Shown here piece after piece: positions 15,882 to 24,330 of a DNA stretch of 33,021 bases (its first letter is position 1; each line of letters starts with the position of its first letter). Source of the stretch: Alphaproteobacteria bacterium (lineage in GTDB: Bacteria; Pseudomonadota; Alphaproteobacteria; GCA-2731375); NCBI GenBank assembly GCA_030746635.1, contig JASLMH010000036.1, forward strand, positions 1-33,021, read 5' to 3'. The notes beneath the pieces were generated by a model. The model was not told where the DNA came from. It did not search any database and saw nothing but the letters and a program-made list of their open reading frames with translations. Made by a program: the position numbers and the translations under genes.

Positions 15882-17050
15882 TGACCCAGCTCCCGGCAGA
15901 CGTCCTCCAGCGCCGCGATCGCCTCGTCGACGTGGCTGGCCTCGATGTTCAGGGGCGGCAGCATGCGCATCACGTTGTCGCCGGCCGGCGGCACCAGCAC
16001 GTTGCGGGCGCGCATCGCCGTCACCAGGTCCATGTTCGGCACCTTGCACTTGATACCGACCAGCAGGCCCTTGCCCCGCACCTCCTCGATCACCGAGTCG
16101 TTGCGCCGGCGCAGATCTTCCAGCCGCGACAGCAGCACGTCGCCGATATACTGCACCTGCTCCATGAAGCCGTCGGCCAGGATCACGTCCAGCACCGCGT
16201 TGCCGGCCGCCATGGCCAGAGGGTTGCCGCCATAGGTCGAGCCATGGGTGCCCGGCACCATGCCCTTGGCCGCCTCGGCCGTGGCCAGGCAGGCGCCGAC
16301 GGGGAAGCCGCCGCCGATGCCCTTGCCCAGGGTGGCGATGTCGGGCGACACGCCGGACCATTCGTGGGCCAGCAGGCGGCCGGTGCGGCCCATGCCGGTC
16401 TGCACCTCGTCGACCATAAGCAACAACCCGGCGTCGTCGCAGATCCGGCGGATTTCCTGCATCAATTGGTCCGATACCGGCAGCACGCCGCCCTCCGCCT
16501 GGATCGGTTCCACCAGGATCGCGGCCGTGGCATCGCCGATGGCGGCGCGCAGGGCGTCGATGTCGCCCAGCGGCACCTGGTCGAAGCCGTCGACCTTGGG
16601 GCCGAAGCCGTCCAGCACCTTCTCCTGGCCGGTGGCGGCGATGGTCGCCAGGGTACGGCCGTGGAAACAATTCTCGAAGGTGATGACGCGGAACCGCTCC
16701 GGCTGGCCGTTTTCGTGGTGGTAGCGACGGGCCGCCTTGATCGCGCACTCGTTGGCCTCGGCGCCGGAATTGCAGAAGAAGACGGTGTCCGCGAAGGTGT
16801 TGGCGACCAGCCGCTCGGCCAGACGTTCCTGGCCGCTGATGCGGTAAAGGTTCGAGGTGTGCATCAGGGTCGCCGCCTGACGCTGGATTTCCGACACCAG
16901 GTGCGGATGGCCGTGGCCCAGGCACAGCACCGCCAGGCCGGTGGCGAAGTCGAGGAATTTCTGCCCTTCGGTGTCGTACAGGTAGGCGCCCTCGCCGCGC
17001 TCGAAGGCGATATCCACCCGTCCATAGGTCGGCATCACGGCTTCGGTCAT
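15878..17050 (-). CDS. argD: acetylornithine aminotransferase
   Basis: 390 aa, class III PLP aminotransferase that converts N-acetylglutamate semialdehyde to N-acetylornithine. The phosphate-binding SGAEAN is at 95-100, D214 (VDEVQTG) should bind the pyridine nitrogen, and the Schiff-base lysine is K243 in [22 protein letters not shown] is also typical. GGAGGG precedes ATG 17050. It is the first gene of argD-argF-hslO. A terminator-like hairpin with a T-tract sits directly in front of its ribosome site. Succinylornithine or GABA transaminases are related, but the argF neighbour supports argD. Confidence 0.95.
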   Translation of the reverse strand: MTEAVMPTYGRVDIAFERGEGAYLYDTEGQKFLDFATGLAVLCLGHGHPHLVSEIQRQAATLMHTSNLYRISGQERLAERLVANTFADTVFFCNSGAEANECAIKAARRYHHENGQPERFRVITFENCFHGRTLATIAATGQEKVLDGFGPKVDGFDQVPLGDIDALRAAIGDATAAILVEPIQAEGGVLPVSDQLMQEIRRICDDAGLLLMVDEVQTGMGRTGRLLAHEWSGVSPDIATLGKGIGGGFPVGACLATAEAAKGMVPGTHGSTYGGNPLAMAAGNAVLDVILADGFMEQVQYIGDVLLSRLEDLRRRNDSVIEEVRGKGLLVGIKCKVPNMDLVTAMRARNVLVPPAGDNVMRMLPPLNIEASHVDEAIAALEDVCRELGQ

Positions 17051-17063
17051 GGCATTGCCCTCC

Positions 17064-17097
17064 GGAAATACAAAAGGCGGCGCCGCGCGGCGCCGCG
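17064..17097 (-). terminator. intrinsic terminator or attenuator before argD
   Basis: On the minus strand, a GC-rich self-complementary stem (two copies of GCGGCGCCGC in tandem) is followed by CTTTTGTATTTCC. This is the form of an intrinsic terminator for the sensor gene that ends at 17170. The T-tract ends at the argD ribosome site, so an argD promoter would have to lie upstream of the hairpin or within it. Attenuation of argD is therefore an option. Confidence 0.6.
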
Positions 17098-17169
17098 CTG
17101 GGAAAGCGGCGGATTATCTCCGCAACGGCCAGCGTGTCAATGCGGCATCGCGCCCCCGGCCCCGATGGG

Positions 17170-19298
17170 TCAATCCAGGCTCGCGATATCTTCCTCCAGC
17201 GGCACGCTGAAATTGGCCCATTCCTCGGCCCCGCCCTCGATGTTGAGGTGGTGCAGCAGGGCCGCGACCGGCCGGGTGTCGAAGGCCGCGCCGGTTTCCT
17301 CCATCAGGATCTTGGCCGCCCTGTCGAACGACATGCCGGCGCGGTAGGCGCGGGCGCTGACCATGCCGACGAAGGCGTTGGCGACGGCGACCACGCGGGC
17401 GGTCATCAGGATATCCTCGCCGGCCAGGCCGGCCGGCTGGCCGCTGCCGTCCCAGCGTTCCTGCAACTGGCCGATGGTTCCCGCCACCGGCCCCTCGAAG
17501 CCGACGCCCTTGATCAGATCGGCGCTGGTCATCACCGAATCCCTGATCATCGCCAGTTCCTCGTCGGTCAATTTGTCGGTCTTGATCAACACGGCGCGCG
17601 GCACCGTCACCTTGCCCAGGTTCATCAGGGCGCCGGCGATGTCGCAGGTCTCGACCGCCAGATCGTCCAGATGCATCGACCGGGCGATGGCCTGGGAAAC
17701 CTCGGCCACCCGCTCCGAATGATGGGCCGAGAACGGGTCCCGGCGGTCGACCACCCGGACACAGGTCTGCACCAGTTCGCGCAGGATGCGGGCCCGCCGT
17801 TCCCGCTCCTCGACCAGGGCGGTAGCGTCCTCCTGGATCATCAGCACGCCGGTCAGCACGCCGCCGTCGGCACGCAGCGGAATATGATCCTCCTTCACCA
17901 CCCGCCGACCCTCGGCCAGCTTTTCCTCCCGCCATTCGGTCAGGGCCTCGCCGTCCTCCAGCACCTTGGCGTTGGCGGTTTCCAGGGGCTCGGCCTTGGC
18001 CGCGCCCATGGCGCTGGTCAGGGTCTTGCCGATCAGGTCGGGGGCCTCCATGCCGGCCTCGGCGCCGGCCTTGTCGTTGGCGAAGATGTAACGCCCCTCC
18101 AGGTCGATGGCGGCGATCGCCGTCGGCTGGCTGTCGGTGACCACTCGCAGGAAATCGCTCAACGCCTGCAACTGAGCATTGGATTCGCTCAGCCGATCGG
18201 CCGCCTGGCTGGCCCGCACCGAGGAGCCGTGGCGCCAGACGGCGACAATGGTCACCGTCAAGACCGCGATCACCAGCCACAGGCCGCCCAGCATGATGGT
18301 CAGCCGGCGGTCGGAATCGGCCAGCGCCTCGTCGCGGTCGACCTTGCGGATCAGGGCCCAGGGCAGGCCCTGGATGGCCCGGCTGGTGGCCACCACCTTG
18401 ATGCCCTGGTAGTCCCGATAGATGCCGAATCCGCCCAGCCGGCGCAGCAACTGCGCCGCCGCCAGATCCTTGGCCTCGAAATCGAGGGTCCGTTTCAAGG
18501 GTTTGGTGCCGTCCAGCAGGGGGGAAATGTAGGCCACCGTGCCGCCGCTCTGCCGCACCAGAAAGGTTTCGCTGCTGGTCAGCGTTTCGCCCGGCTGCTC
18601 CAGGCGCTGATACAGATCGTCGCCGACCAGCCTGACGCCCAGGATGGCGCCGACCTGATCGGCCGCCTGGCGGTCGCCCTGGACCGCGAAGATCGGCTGC
18701 AGGAACGCCATCGAGGGCGCATCCGTGGGACCAAGGTACATATCCAAGACCGCCCGCTCGCCGGCCTTGGCGGCGGTGACGAATTCGCGCAGGCGGCCGT
18801 CCAGCGCGGCATGCCGGGCGTGGTCACGATGATTTCGCCCTTGCCGCCGAGCAGGGCCAGGCCGGCGATGCCGACCCGCTGCACGTTGGCCTGGACCTCC
18901 GGGCCCTGGGGCGGGGCGTCGAAGCCCGATTGCTCGGCGGTCAGCATCAACAGGTTGACCAGGTATTCGGCCTGGGCCGACTGGCTGGTGACTTCCGAGG
19001 AATCGCCGCCCGAGAGCGACAGTTCGGTCAAATAAAGCTGCAGCGAGAGGTTTTCCGCCAGACCGGCCAGGGTGCCGAATTGCTCGTCCAGCCACAGTTG
19101 CACGGCCTCGGTGCGGCTGGCGGCGACGATGCCCAGGCGGACTTCCCACTGCCGCAGATCGCGTTCCGCCTCGGAGGTGACGAACCGGTAGACGGCGAAC
19201 ATGCCAAGGGCGGCGCACAGGAACAGGATAGCGCCCGCCACCAGAACCTTGCGGTTGAGTCCGCGGCCACCGCCATCGTCGGTTTCGTTGAAAGCCAT
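17170..19298 (-). pseudogene. frameshifted membrane sensor with PAS and degenerate HD-GYP domain
   Basis: Two overlapping frames together make one protein of about 708 aa. The first (from ATG 19298; open to 18579) has a membrane helix (KVLVAGAILFLCAALGMFAVYRF) and the start of a periplasmic sensory domain, up to GEIIVTTPGMP. The second resumes at ALDGRLREFV and runs to 17170 through the rest of the sensory domain, a second helix (LTIMLGGLWLVIAVLTVTIV), a PAS domain and an HD-GYP-like domain. The frames join near 18805-18810, where one missing base explains the shift. The HD-GYP part is degenerate: the HDxGK position reads MNLGK and GYP reads GQP, so cyclic-di-GMP phosphodiesterase activity is unlikely even if the frame is restored. 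A sequencing error at the joint is possible. It is divergent from a PEP-CTERM gene. Confidence 0.8.
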
Positions 19299-19393
19299 CT
19301 CGCCCCCGTCCTCGTTGCCGGCAACAAAGGATCGCCCTGCGCCGATGCTACGTGCTGGCCCCCTTCATCTCAAGGGCGGGCTAATCCGTCGGT

Positions 19394-19409
19394 GATTCTT
19401 ACACATATC
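19394..19409 (+). promoter_or_regulatory. candidate activator site (GATTCTT box)
   Basis: GATTCTTACACATATC begins 75 nt before the GG of the sigma-54 promoter at 19468. The other PEP-CTERM promoter has GATTCTTTACAATTTC at exactly the same distance. The shared box and identical spacing suggest an enhancer for a common sigma-54 activator such as PrsR. This is inferred from two sites only. Confidence 0.5.
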
Positions 19410-19467
19410 GGAAACCGGCCACGTCGGACGAGTCCTAAGTCTTTGACATAACAGGGTCTGGTGAAGT

Positions 19468-19483
19468 TGGCATGGAAATTGCT
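19468..19483 (+). promoter_or_regulatory. sigma-54 promoter of the TLDc PEP-CTERM gene
   Basis: TGGCATGGAAATTGCT matches the -24/-12 consensus with GG (19469-19470), exactly 10 nt, then GC (19481-19482). Transcription should start near 19494. The flanking bases AAGTTGGCA and ATTGC are shared with the promoter at 28391. The in-frame ATG at 19472 lies inside this promoter and so cannot be the start of the gene. Confidence 0.82.
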
Positions 19484-19528
19484 TGGCTAGCAGTGGGGAA
19501 TACGAATGAACGGGGAATGGGGACTATC

Positions 19529-20320
19529 ATGTCACGCAAATTTCTTTGGGCGCTCTGCGCCGCGCTTTTCATCGCCTTACCGGCCCAGGCAGCCAGCATC
19601 GTCGGTGGCAGTTCCATGCTGGGAGCCTCGGAAGCGGCCCAATTGGAAACCTGGCTGGGTCAGGGTTCACTGACCCTGACCAATATCTTCACCAAGGGCG
19701 TTACCGGCACTACCTCGACCGACTGGCACAACACGGTCGACAATCAGGGCGCCACGTTCTCCATCATGGAGATGGTCGCCTACGATCCGTCGCAGGGCCA
19801 AAACGTCACCCAGATCGTCGGCGGCTACAACCCGCAAAGCTGGGATGCGTCGATTGGCAACTGGGTGATAACGCCGAACGACGCCGACCGCACGGCCTTT
19901 ATCTTCAATCTGACCACGGGGGTTTTGCATCGGCAGTGTCGGTCGACCGATCCCGTCATCTGTGGCTACGATAACGATACCGGTCCCGACAACTGGATTG
20001 GACAATATCAGACCTTCAACCGAATCGATTTCGGGCCGACTTTCGGCAACGGTCAGGATTTGTTCGTGGGCTCGACCCTGAACTTCGGCCTTTCTAGCAA
20101 CTATTCGTACGGCGTTGCGGGCGGTCTGCCGGGTTCCGGCAGCCTAAACGGCCTCGATCCCAATCCAACTGGGTACCATTGGGTCTCCGTCGGCGATCTG
20201 GAGACCTTCACCGTCGCCGTGAGCCCCAACGATGTCCCGGCGCCCGGCGCCCTGGCGCTGTTCGGCCTCGGCCTGCTGGGCCTTGGCGTGATGCGGCGGC
20301 GGACCGGTAACGCGGGCTAG
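19529..20320 (+). CDS. PEP-CTERM protein with TLDc-like domain
   Basis: 263 aa. A Sec signal peptide (MSRKFLWALCAALFIALPAQA) precedes a TLDc-like domain (about 25-135), recognisable by IVGGYNPQSWDASIG and DADRTAFIFNLT. The C-terminus is a PEP-CTERM sorting tail at 236-263: VPAPG, a hydrophobic helix (ALALFGLGLLGLGVM) and RRR. Such tails are cut by an exosortase in the inner membrane and the proteins often go to the cell surface or matrix with exopolysaccharide; the exosortase is not in the window. ATG 19529 is chosen because it begins the signal peptide after GGGGA, and the upstream ATG 19472 lies inside the sigma-54 promoter. The stop overlaps the convergent gene in a shared CTAG. Confidence 0.88.
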   Translation: MSRKFLWALCAALFIALPAQAASIVGGSSMLGASEAAQLETWLGQGSLTLTNIFTKGVTGTTSTDWHNTVDNQGATFSIMEMVAYDPSQGQNVTQIVGGYNPQSWDASIGNWVITPNDADRTAFIFNLTTGVLHRQCRSTDPVICGYDNDTGPDNWIGQYQTFNRIDFGPTFGNGQDLFVGSTLNFGLSSNYSYGVAGGLPGSGSLNGLDPNPTGYHWVSVGDLETFTVAVSPNDVPAPGALALFGLGLLGLGVMRRRTGNAG

Positions 20321-21123
20321 CTGCCGGTCTTCACCGCCCGCCAATAACGGTTGTTGAGGGCGCCGACAAAACCGTCGTGCTTGGCCTGCAGGCAGCCGCG
20401 CAGGCTGGGCAGCCGGCCGGTCGAGACCGCCTCCTGGCAGGCGCCGAATGCAGCCTGGACCCGGCTATCGGCGCCCGCCGGGGCGTCGGGGTAGGCATCC
20501 TTGCCGAAGATTTTGGCCCGGAGGTCACGCAGATGTCCCGCGTCGGTCCAGCCGTCCGGCGGCAGGGCATTGATCAGGCGGTTGATCCGGCGGACCGCCG
20601 GCATCCATTGTCGCGCCTGGTCGACCAGCCGGTCGCCAAGGTGCCGGAGCGGGCCGGCGGCGGTGGTGATTTCCGCGGCCTCCAGGGGCGATAGATCGCC
20701 GACCCCGGTTACGGGCAGCAGGGTGGCGTTGCGGGCGACCCGGATGCGCACTTCCCGCAGACCGAGCCGCGCCATCTCCCGCGCCGGCAGACCAATGCGC
20801 ACGGCGACGTGGCTGCGTTCGGCGGTAACCGTCAAGTGCCGGCCGGGGTCGAGGGCCACTTGGCGGCCATCGTGGGTGGTGGCCGTGGCGATCAGCCGAT
20901 CGCGATCATGCAATCGGTAGACCGTGCCGGTCGCCGGCGAGGCCCGCTCGGGCTGCAGACAAAACGCGGTGAACTCCGCGAAACAGTCGCCGCGATGGCA
21001 TTGCACGGTCTGCGGTGCTGGATTGGCCACCAAGGCCAGCATTTGTGGCGCGGCCTGGGCCGCTGTCGTGGTCCCGCCCGCAACACCGAGACCGACAACC
21101 ACCGCACAGATGAATCGATGCAT
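20317..21123 (-). CDS. secreted protein of unknown function
   Basis: 268 aa. MHRFICAVVVGLGVAGGTTT, then AAQAAP, forms a Sec signal peptide with cleavage after AQA. The mature part has several cysteines (VQCHRGDCF, FCLQP, GACQEA and LRGCLQ) that could form disulfides. It has a beta-rich first half and a helical second half (about 140-268). I do not recognise the family. ATG 21123 is preferred to the in-frame ATG at 21138 because a GGAGG site lies just before it. The gene is divergent from the wHTH-TPR regulator (about 210 nt apart), which might control it, and convergent with the TLDc gene. Confidence 0.75.
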   Translation of the reverse strand: MHRFICAVVVGLGVAGGTTTAAQAAPQMLALVANPAPQTVQCHRGDCFAEFTAFCLQPERASPATGTVYRLHDRDRLIATATTHDGRQVALDPGRHLTVTAERSHVAVRIGLPAREMARLGLREVRIRVARNATLLPVTGVGDLSPLEAAEITTAAGPLRHLGDRLVDQARQWMPAVRRINRLINALPPDGWTDAGHLRDLRAKIFGKDAYPDAPAGADSRVQAAFGACQEAVSTGRLPSLRGCLQAKHDGFVGALNNRYWRAVKTGS

Positions 21124-21335
21124 CGCATAAGCCTCCATATCCGAATCGGCAAATTCCGGCCAAGTGCGTTATCTTGCGCCTAACCGTTTGCTATTATTGA
21201 CTTGTCCGCCGCCCGTTGTGTGGATTGGCGGTGGATTTTCGGTGGAATCTGGTGCCGGTGCCGACCTTCGGCGACGCAGCGTCGCGGTTTTGCGTACACT
21301 AGTACCCCCGGCGACGCGGACCCAATGAAGTGGCG

Positions 21336-22856
21336 ATGACCGAATTTAGGCTTGATCTCACTGACGAGCGCCTCTGGCGGGGCGATCAACTGGTTCGGAT
21401 TAGCAACAAGGCGTTCAAGTTGCTGCAATTGCTCGCCCGCAATCCCAACCGCTTGCTGACCAAGGACATGATTCTCGAGGAGGTCTGGCAGGACGTCTGC
21501 GTCTCGGAGGGGCTGGTCAAGGAGTATGTCCATGATCTGCGGCAGGCGCTCGGCGACGATCCCAAGAATCCCATGTTCGTCGAGACCGTGCGCGGCCGCG
21601 GCTACCGCTTCCTTGGCGGCGTCGACCTGGTCGACGACACCGCCGAAGCCGCCGGTGGGTCGACCGCGCGGAACGAGCCGCCGGCGCTGGCGGTGCTGCC
21701 CTTCGCCAATCTGACCGGCGACGAGCGATGGGCGCGATTCTGTCATGGCCTTGGTGACGATCTGGTCACCGATCTGGCCCGATATCCCGATCTCACGGTG
21801 GTCGCCAACGGAGCCGGGGCGGCACGGCTGGAGGATGACCTCGATGTCCGCGACCTCGGCGGTGAACTGGGGGTCAGCTATGTCCTCGGCGGCAGCGTGC
21901 AGGCCTCCAAGACCAGCGTGCGGGTCAACGTCAAGCTGATCGAGACGGCGAACGGCAATCACGCCTGGACCGAGCAGTATCAGCGGGACGTCGGCGATTT
22001 CCTGGATATCCAAAGCGATATTGTCGGTCACGTCGCCGCCGCCGTCGGCGCCGTCGGCGGACAGATACCCCATCGCGAACGACTCCGGCTCGGCCGCCGG
22101 TCGCCGCAGGATATGCAGGTTTACGAACTGTATCTCCTGGGTCAGGAGCTGGAAGCGCGGTTCGACCAAGCCAGCGTGCTGCGCGGCGTCGAATTGCTGC
22201 AACGCGCGGTGACCCTCGATCCGGACTATGCCAGGGCTTGGCTGGTGCTGGGCTGGTTGTGCCTGCAAGTGGTGCTGGAGGACTGGGCCTATGATCCCGT
22301 TGAATACCGGGCGCTGATGCGACAGGCGTTCTTGACGGCGGCGGCGCTCGATCCCCTTGATCCATTCGCCGCCATGGAACTGGCGGCGGTGCGGGCCAGG
22401 GAGGGCGATCAGGGCGGTGCCGGCGACGCCCTCGAGCGGGCCCTCGACCTCGGCGGCAATCAGGCGGACCTGTTGATCGCCGCGTCGGTCTACCAGGCGA
22501 CCATCATGGATGATCCGGGGCGCGCCCTGCAATGCCTGGACAGGGGCCTGGATCTGCTGGCCACCGTGCCGCAATGGCACCACATGAGTGCGGCGCGGGT
22601 GGCCTATTTCGGCGGTGACTTCGATCGGGCCATGGACCATGCCAGGCGCGGACCCGACAATCTGGTGACGCGGCTGTTCGGGTTGTTGTCGACGGCGCAG
22701 CGGGGCGGCGACGGCGCGCTTGAGGATCTTGCCAAGTCGTTCCGGGGCAGATATGCGACCTTCGAGCCGCCGGCATTTGTTGCCCAACACCCGATCACCG
22801 CGAGCGGTGCCGAGCAGCTTTTCCTCACGGGGATCGGTCGGGCCGGACTGGCCTGA
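21336..22856 (+). CDS. wHTH transcriptional regulator with TolB-like and TPR domains
   Basis: 506 aa. Residues 5-95 are an OmpR/PhoB-type winged helix ending in FVETVRGRGYRFLGG, the usual wing signature. Residues 108-225 are a TolB-like domain (LAVLPFANLTGDERWARFCHG, then LGVSYVLGGSV and NHAWTEQYQRD). The rest, from about 260, is helical repeats of TPR type (ELLQRAVTLDPDYARAWLVL and later units). There is no receiver domain and no obvious membrane helix, unlike CadC. A GTG two codons upstream (21330) is an alternative start. It is divergent from the secreted unknown and 58 nt before the EamA gene. The signal it senses is not evident. Confidence 0.85.
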   Translation: MTEFRLDLTDERLWRGDQLVRISNKAFKLLQLLARNPNRLLTKDMILEEVWQDVCVSEGLVKEYVHDLRQALGDDPKNPMFVETVRGRGYRFLGGVDLVDDTAEAAGGSTARNEPPALAVLPFANLTGDERWARFCHGLGDDLVTDLARYPDLTVVANGAGAARLEDDLDVRDLGGELGVSYVLGGSVQASKTSVRVNVKLIETANGNHAWTEQYQRDVGDFLDIQSDIVGHVAAAVGAVGGQIPHRERLRLGRRSPQDMQVYELYLLGQELEARFDQASVLRGVELLQRAVTLDPDYARAWLVLGWLCLQVVLEDWAYDPVEYRALMRQAFLTAAALDPLDPFAAMELAAVRAREGDQGGAGDALERALDLGGNQADLLIAASVYQATIMDDPGRALQCLDRGLDLLATVPQWHHMSAARVAYFGGDFDRAMDHARRGPDNLVTRLFGLLSTAQRGGDGALEDLAKSFRGRYATFEPPAFVAQHPITASGAEQLFLTGIGRAGLA

Positions 22857-22914
22857 ACTTCCTCGATCCCTCCCACCGATTTGGCCGCAACAACACCGCC
22901 CGGGGTTTTCAGTC

Positions 22915-23808
22915 ATGCACATTCCCCTGGCAGCCGTGGTCGTTGCGGTGATCATCAACATTCTGTGGGGCGCCAATCCGGTGGCCGTGAAGATCGCCCT
23001 GGAAGCCTTTCCGCCGTTGACGAGCGCCTTCATCCGATTCGCCATCGGGGTCGTCTGCATCGCCCTGTGGGCGGCGATCGAAAGGACCCGGCTGTGGCCG
23101 CGGCGCGGCGAATGGTTGGGGCTGATAATTCTGGCCGGTCTGTTTGCCACCCAGATCGGCGTGATGAACTGGGGCATCAACCTGACCAGCGGCGCCGATG
23201 CCGCGGTGCTGACCGCCACTTTTCCGCTGTTTGCCGCCCTGTTCGCCCATTTCATGATCGCCGGCGACCAGCTCAGCCCGGGCAAGGTGACGGGCCTGGC
23301 AATCGCCTTCGTCGGCGTCGGCGTGGTGCTGACCGGCGGCCAAGTGCCGACCGGTTTGTCGCTGGCGGACGTCGGCAACCTGTTGATGATCTGCAGTGCC
23401 CTGTTGCTGGGCGGCCGGATGATCTTCACCGCCCGGCTGGTCAGCAAGATCGATCCGACGCGGGTGGTCATTTGGCAGATGCTGCTGGCCCTGGGCGCCT
23501 TTGCCGCCGGCGCGGCCACGTTCGAGACCATCGCCTGGGATCGGGTCGGCTGGCGGCCGCTGGGGGCGCTGGTCTATCAGGGGGTGGTCATCGCCGGCCT
23601 CGGTTTCATGGTCAATGCCTGGCTGATCAAGCGTTACAGCCCCAGTGTGGTCGTCAGTTTCGGCTTTATTTCGCCGATTTTCGGCGTGTTGTTGAGCAAC
23701 CTGTTGCTGGGCGACCGCCTGACCTGGGATCTGGCCGTCGGCACCGTCGCCGTCGGCGTCGGCCTGGTGGTGCTGGCCCGCCAGGCCCAGCGGCGGCCGG
23801 AGGCGTAG
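22915..23808 (+). CDS. EamA-family (DMT) transporter
   Basis: 297 aa with about ten membrane helices in two repeated EamA halves. The first begins HIPLAAVVVAVIINILWGAN and contains PLTSAFIRFAIG and LTATFPLFAALF; the second contains SPSVVVSFGFISPIFGVLLS. It is an inner-membrane drug/metabolite-type permease, often for amino-acid or metabolite export. The ATG at 22915 is taken because it starts at the first helix; the open frame before it overlaps the end of the regulator gene. The substrate cannot be told. Confidence 0.88.
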   Translation: MHIPLAAVVVAVIINILWGANPVAVKIALEAFPPLTSAFIRFAIGVVCIALWAAIERTRLWPRRGEWLGLIILAGLFATQIGVMNWGINLTSGADAAVLTATFPLFAALFAHFMIAGDQLSPGKVTGLAIAFVGVGVVLTGGQVPTGLSLADVGNLLMICSALLLGGRMIFTARLVSKIDPTRVVIWQMLLALGAFAAGAATFETIAWDRVGWRPLGALVYQGVVIAGLGFMVNAWLIKRYSPSVVVSFGFISPIFGVLLSNLLLGDRLTWDLAVGTVAVGVGLVVLARQAQRRPEA

Positions 23809-23895
23809 ATCGCTTATTCGTGATCGGATTCGACAGACCGAGATTACCGTGCTCTAATGTTATGACAAGCGGGAGAGGACTGGAGAGGTCCCGTA

Positions 23896-24162
23896 ATGAT
23901 CGATTTCGTACTCGGTGGCGTTTTGATTATTGCCGTTGTCGCGGCCTTGGTGGTTTGGCTGCAGACGGCGACGCGCGGCAATCATGCCGTGATCGGCCTT
24001 GGCGCCGTCATCGCCATTGGCCTTTTGGTGCTGGTGGCCCGCGAGGCCTACGGCATCACCGTGGTCGATGCCATGCGGGTGTTGCTGATGGTGGCCCTCG
24101 TGGTGGCGCCGATTATCGCGCTATCCGTCGTTCATCGCCGCCGCGACGAGGCAGAATCCTAG
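23896..24162 (+). CDS. small membrane protein, unknown
   Basis: 88 aa with three hydrophobic helices (about 5-21, 30-48, 58-76) and a charged tail HRRRDEAES, so the C-terminus is probably cytoplasmic. A GGAGAGG ribosome site precedes ATG 23896. I see no known motif. It lies 87 nt after the EamA gene and 168 nt before the oxidoreductase on the same strand. The 168-nt gap that follows shows nothing I can name. Confidence 0.65.
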   Translation: MIDFVLGGVLIIAVVAALVVWLQTATRGNHAVIGLGAVIAIGLLVLVAREAYGITVVDAMRVLLMVALVVAPIIALSVVHRRRDEAES

Positions 24163-24330
24163 GTTCCCATCGGCCCGTCGGCTTCGACCCCGGTAGCGCC
24201 ATCGGCGGTTTAATTTTGATTCCGAATCGCCAGATGATCCCGCCCCAAATCATGGTATTAGGGTCGGCGGCCTGATCCGTCGTCGGCGTCCCCTGGCGAC
24301 GGCATGATTGGCGCCGGGGAGTACCAGCCG

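Noticed and set aside
14961-16925. Extending argF upstream as a 654-aa protein
   Set aside because: The extra part is an antisense-like arginine/glycine-rich frame over argD; the GTG at 15881 gives a normal-length enzyme.
19472-19528. Upstream ATG for the TLDc PEP-CTERM gene
   Set aside because: It lies within the sigma-54 -24/-12 element, before the predicted transcription start, and would put 19 residues before the signal peptide.
24163-24330. A riboswitch before the molybdopterin enzyme
   Set aside because: I could not see a convincing Moco-type fold or other conserved leader in these 168 nt.
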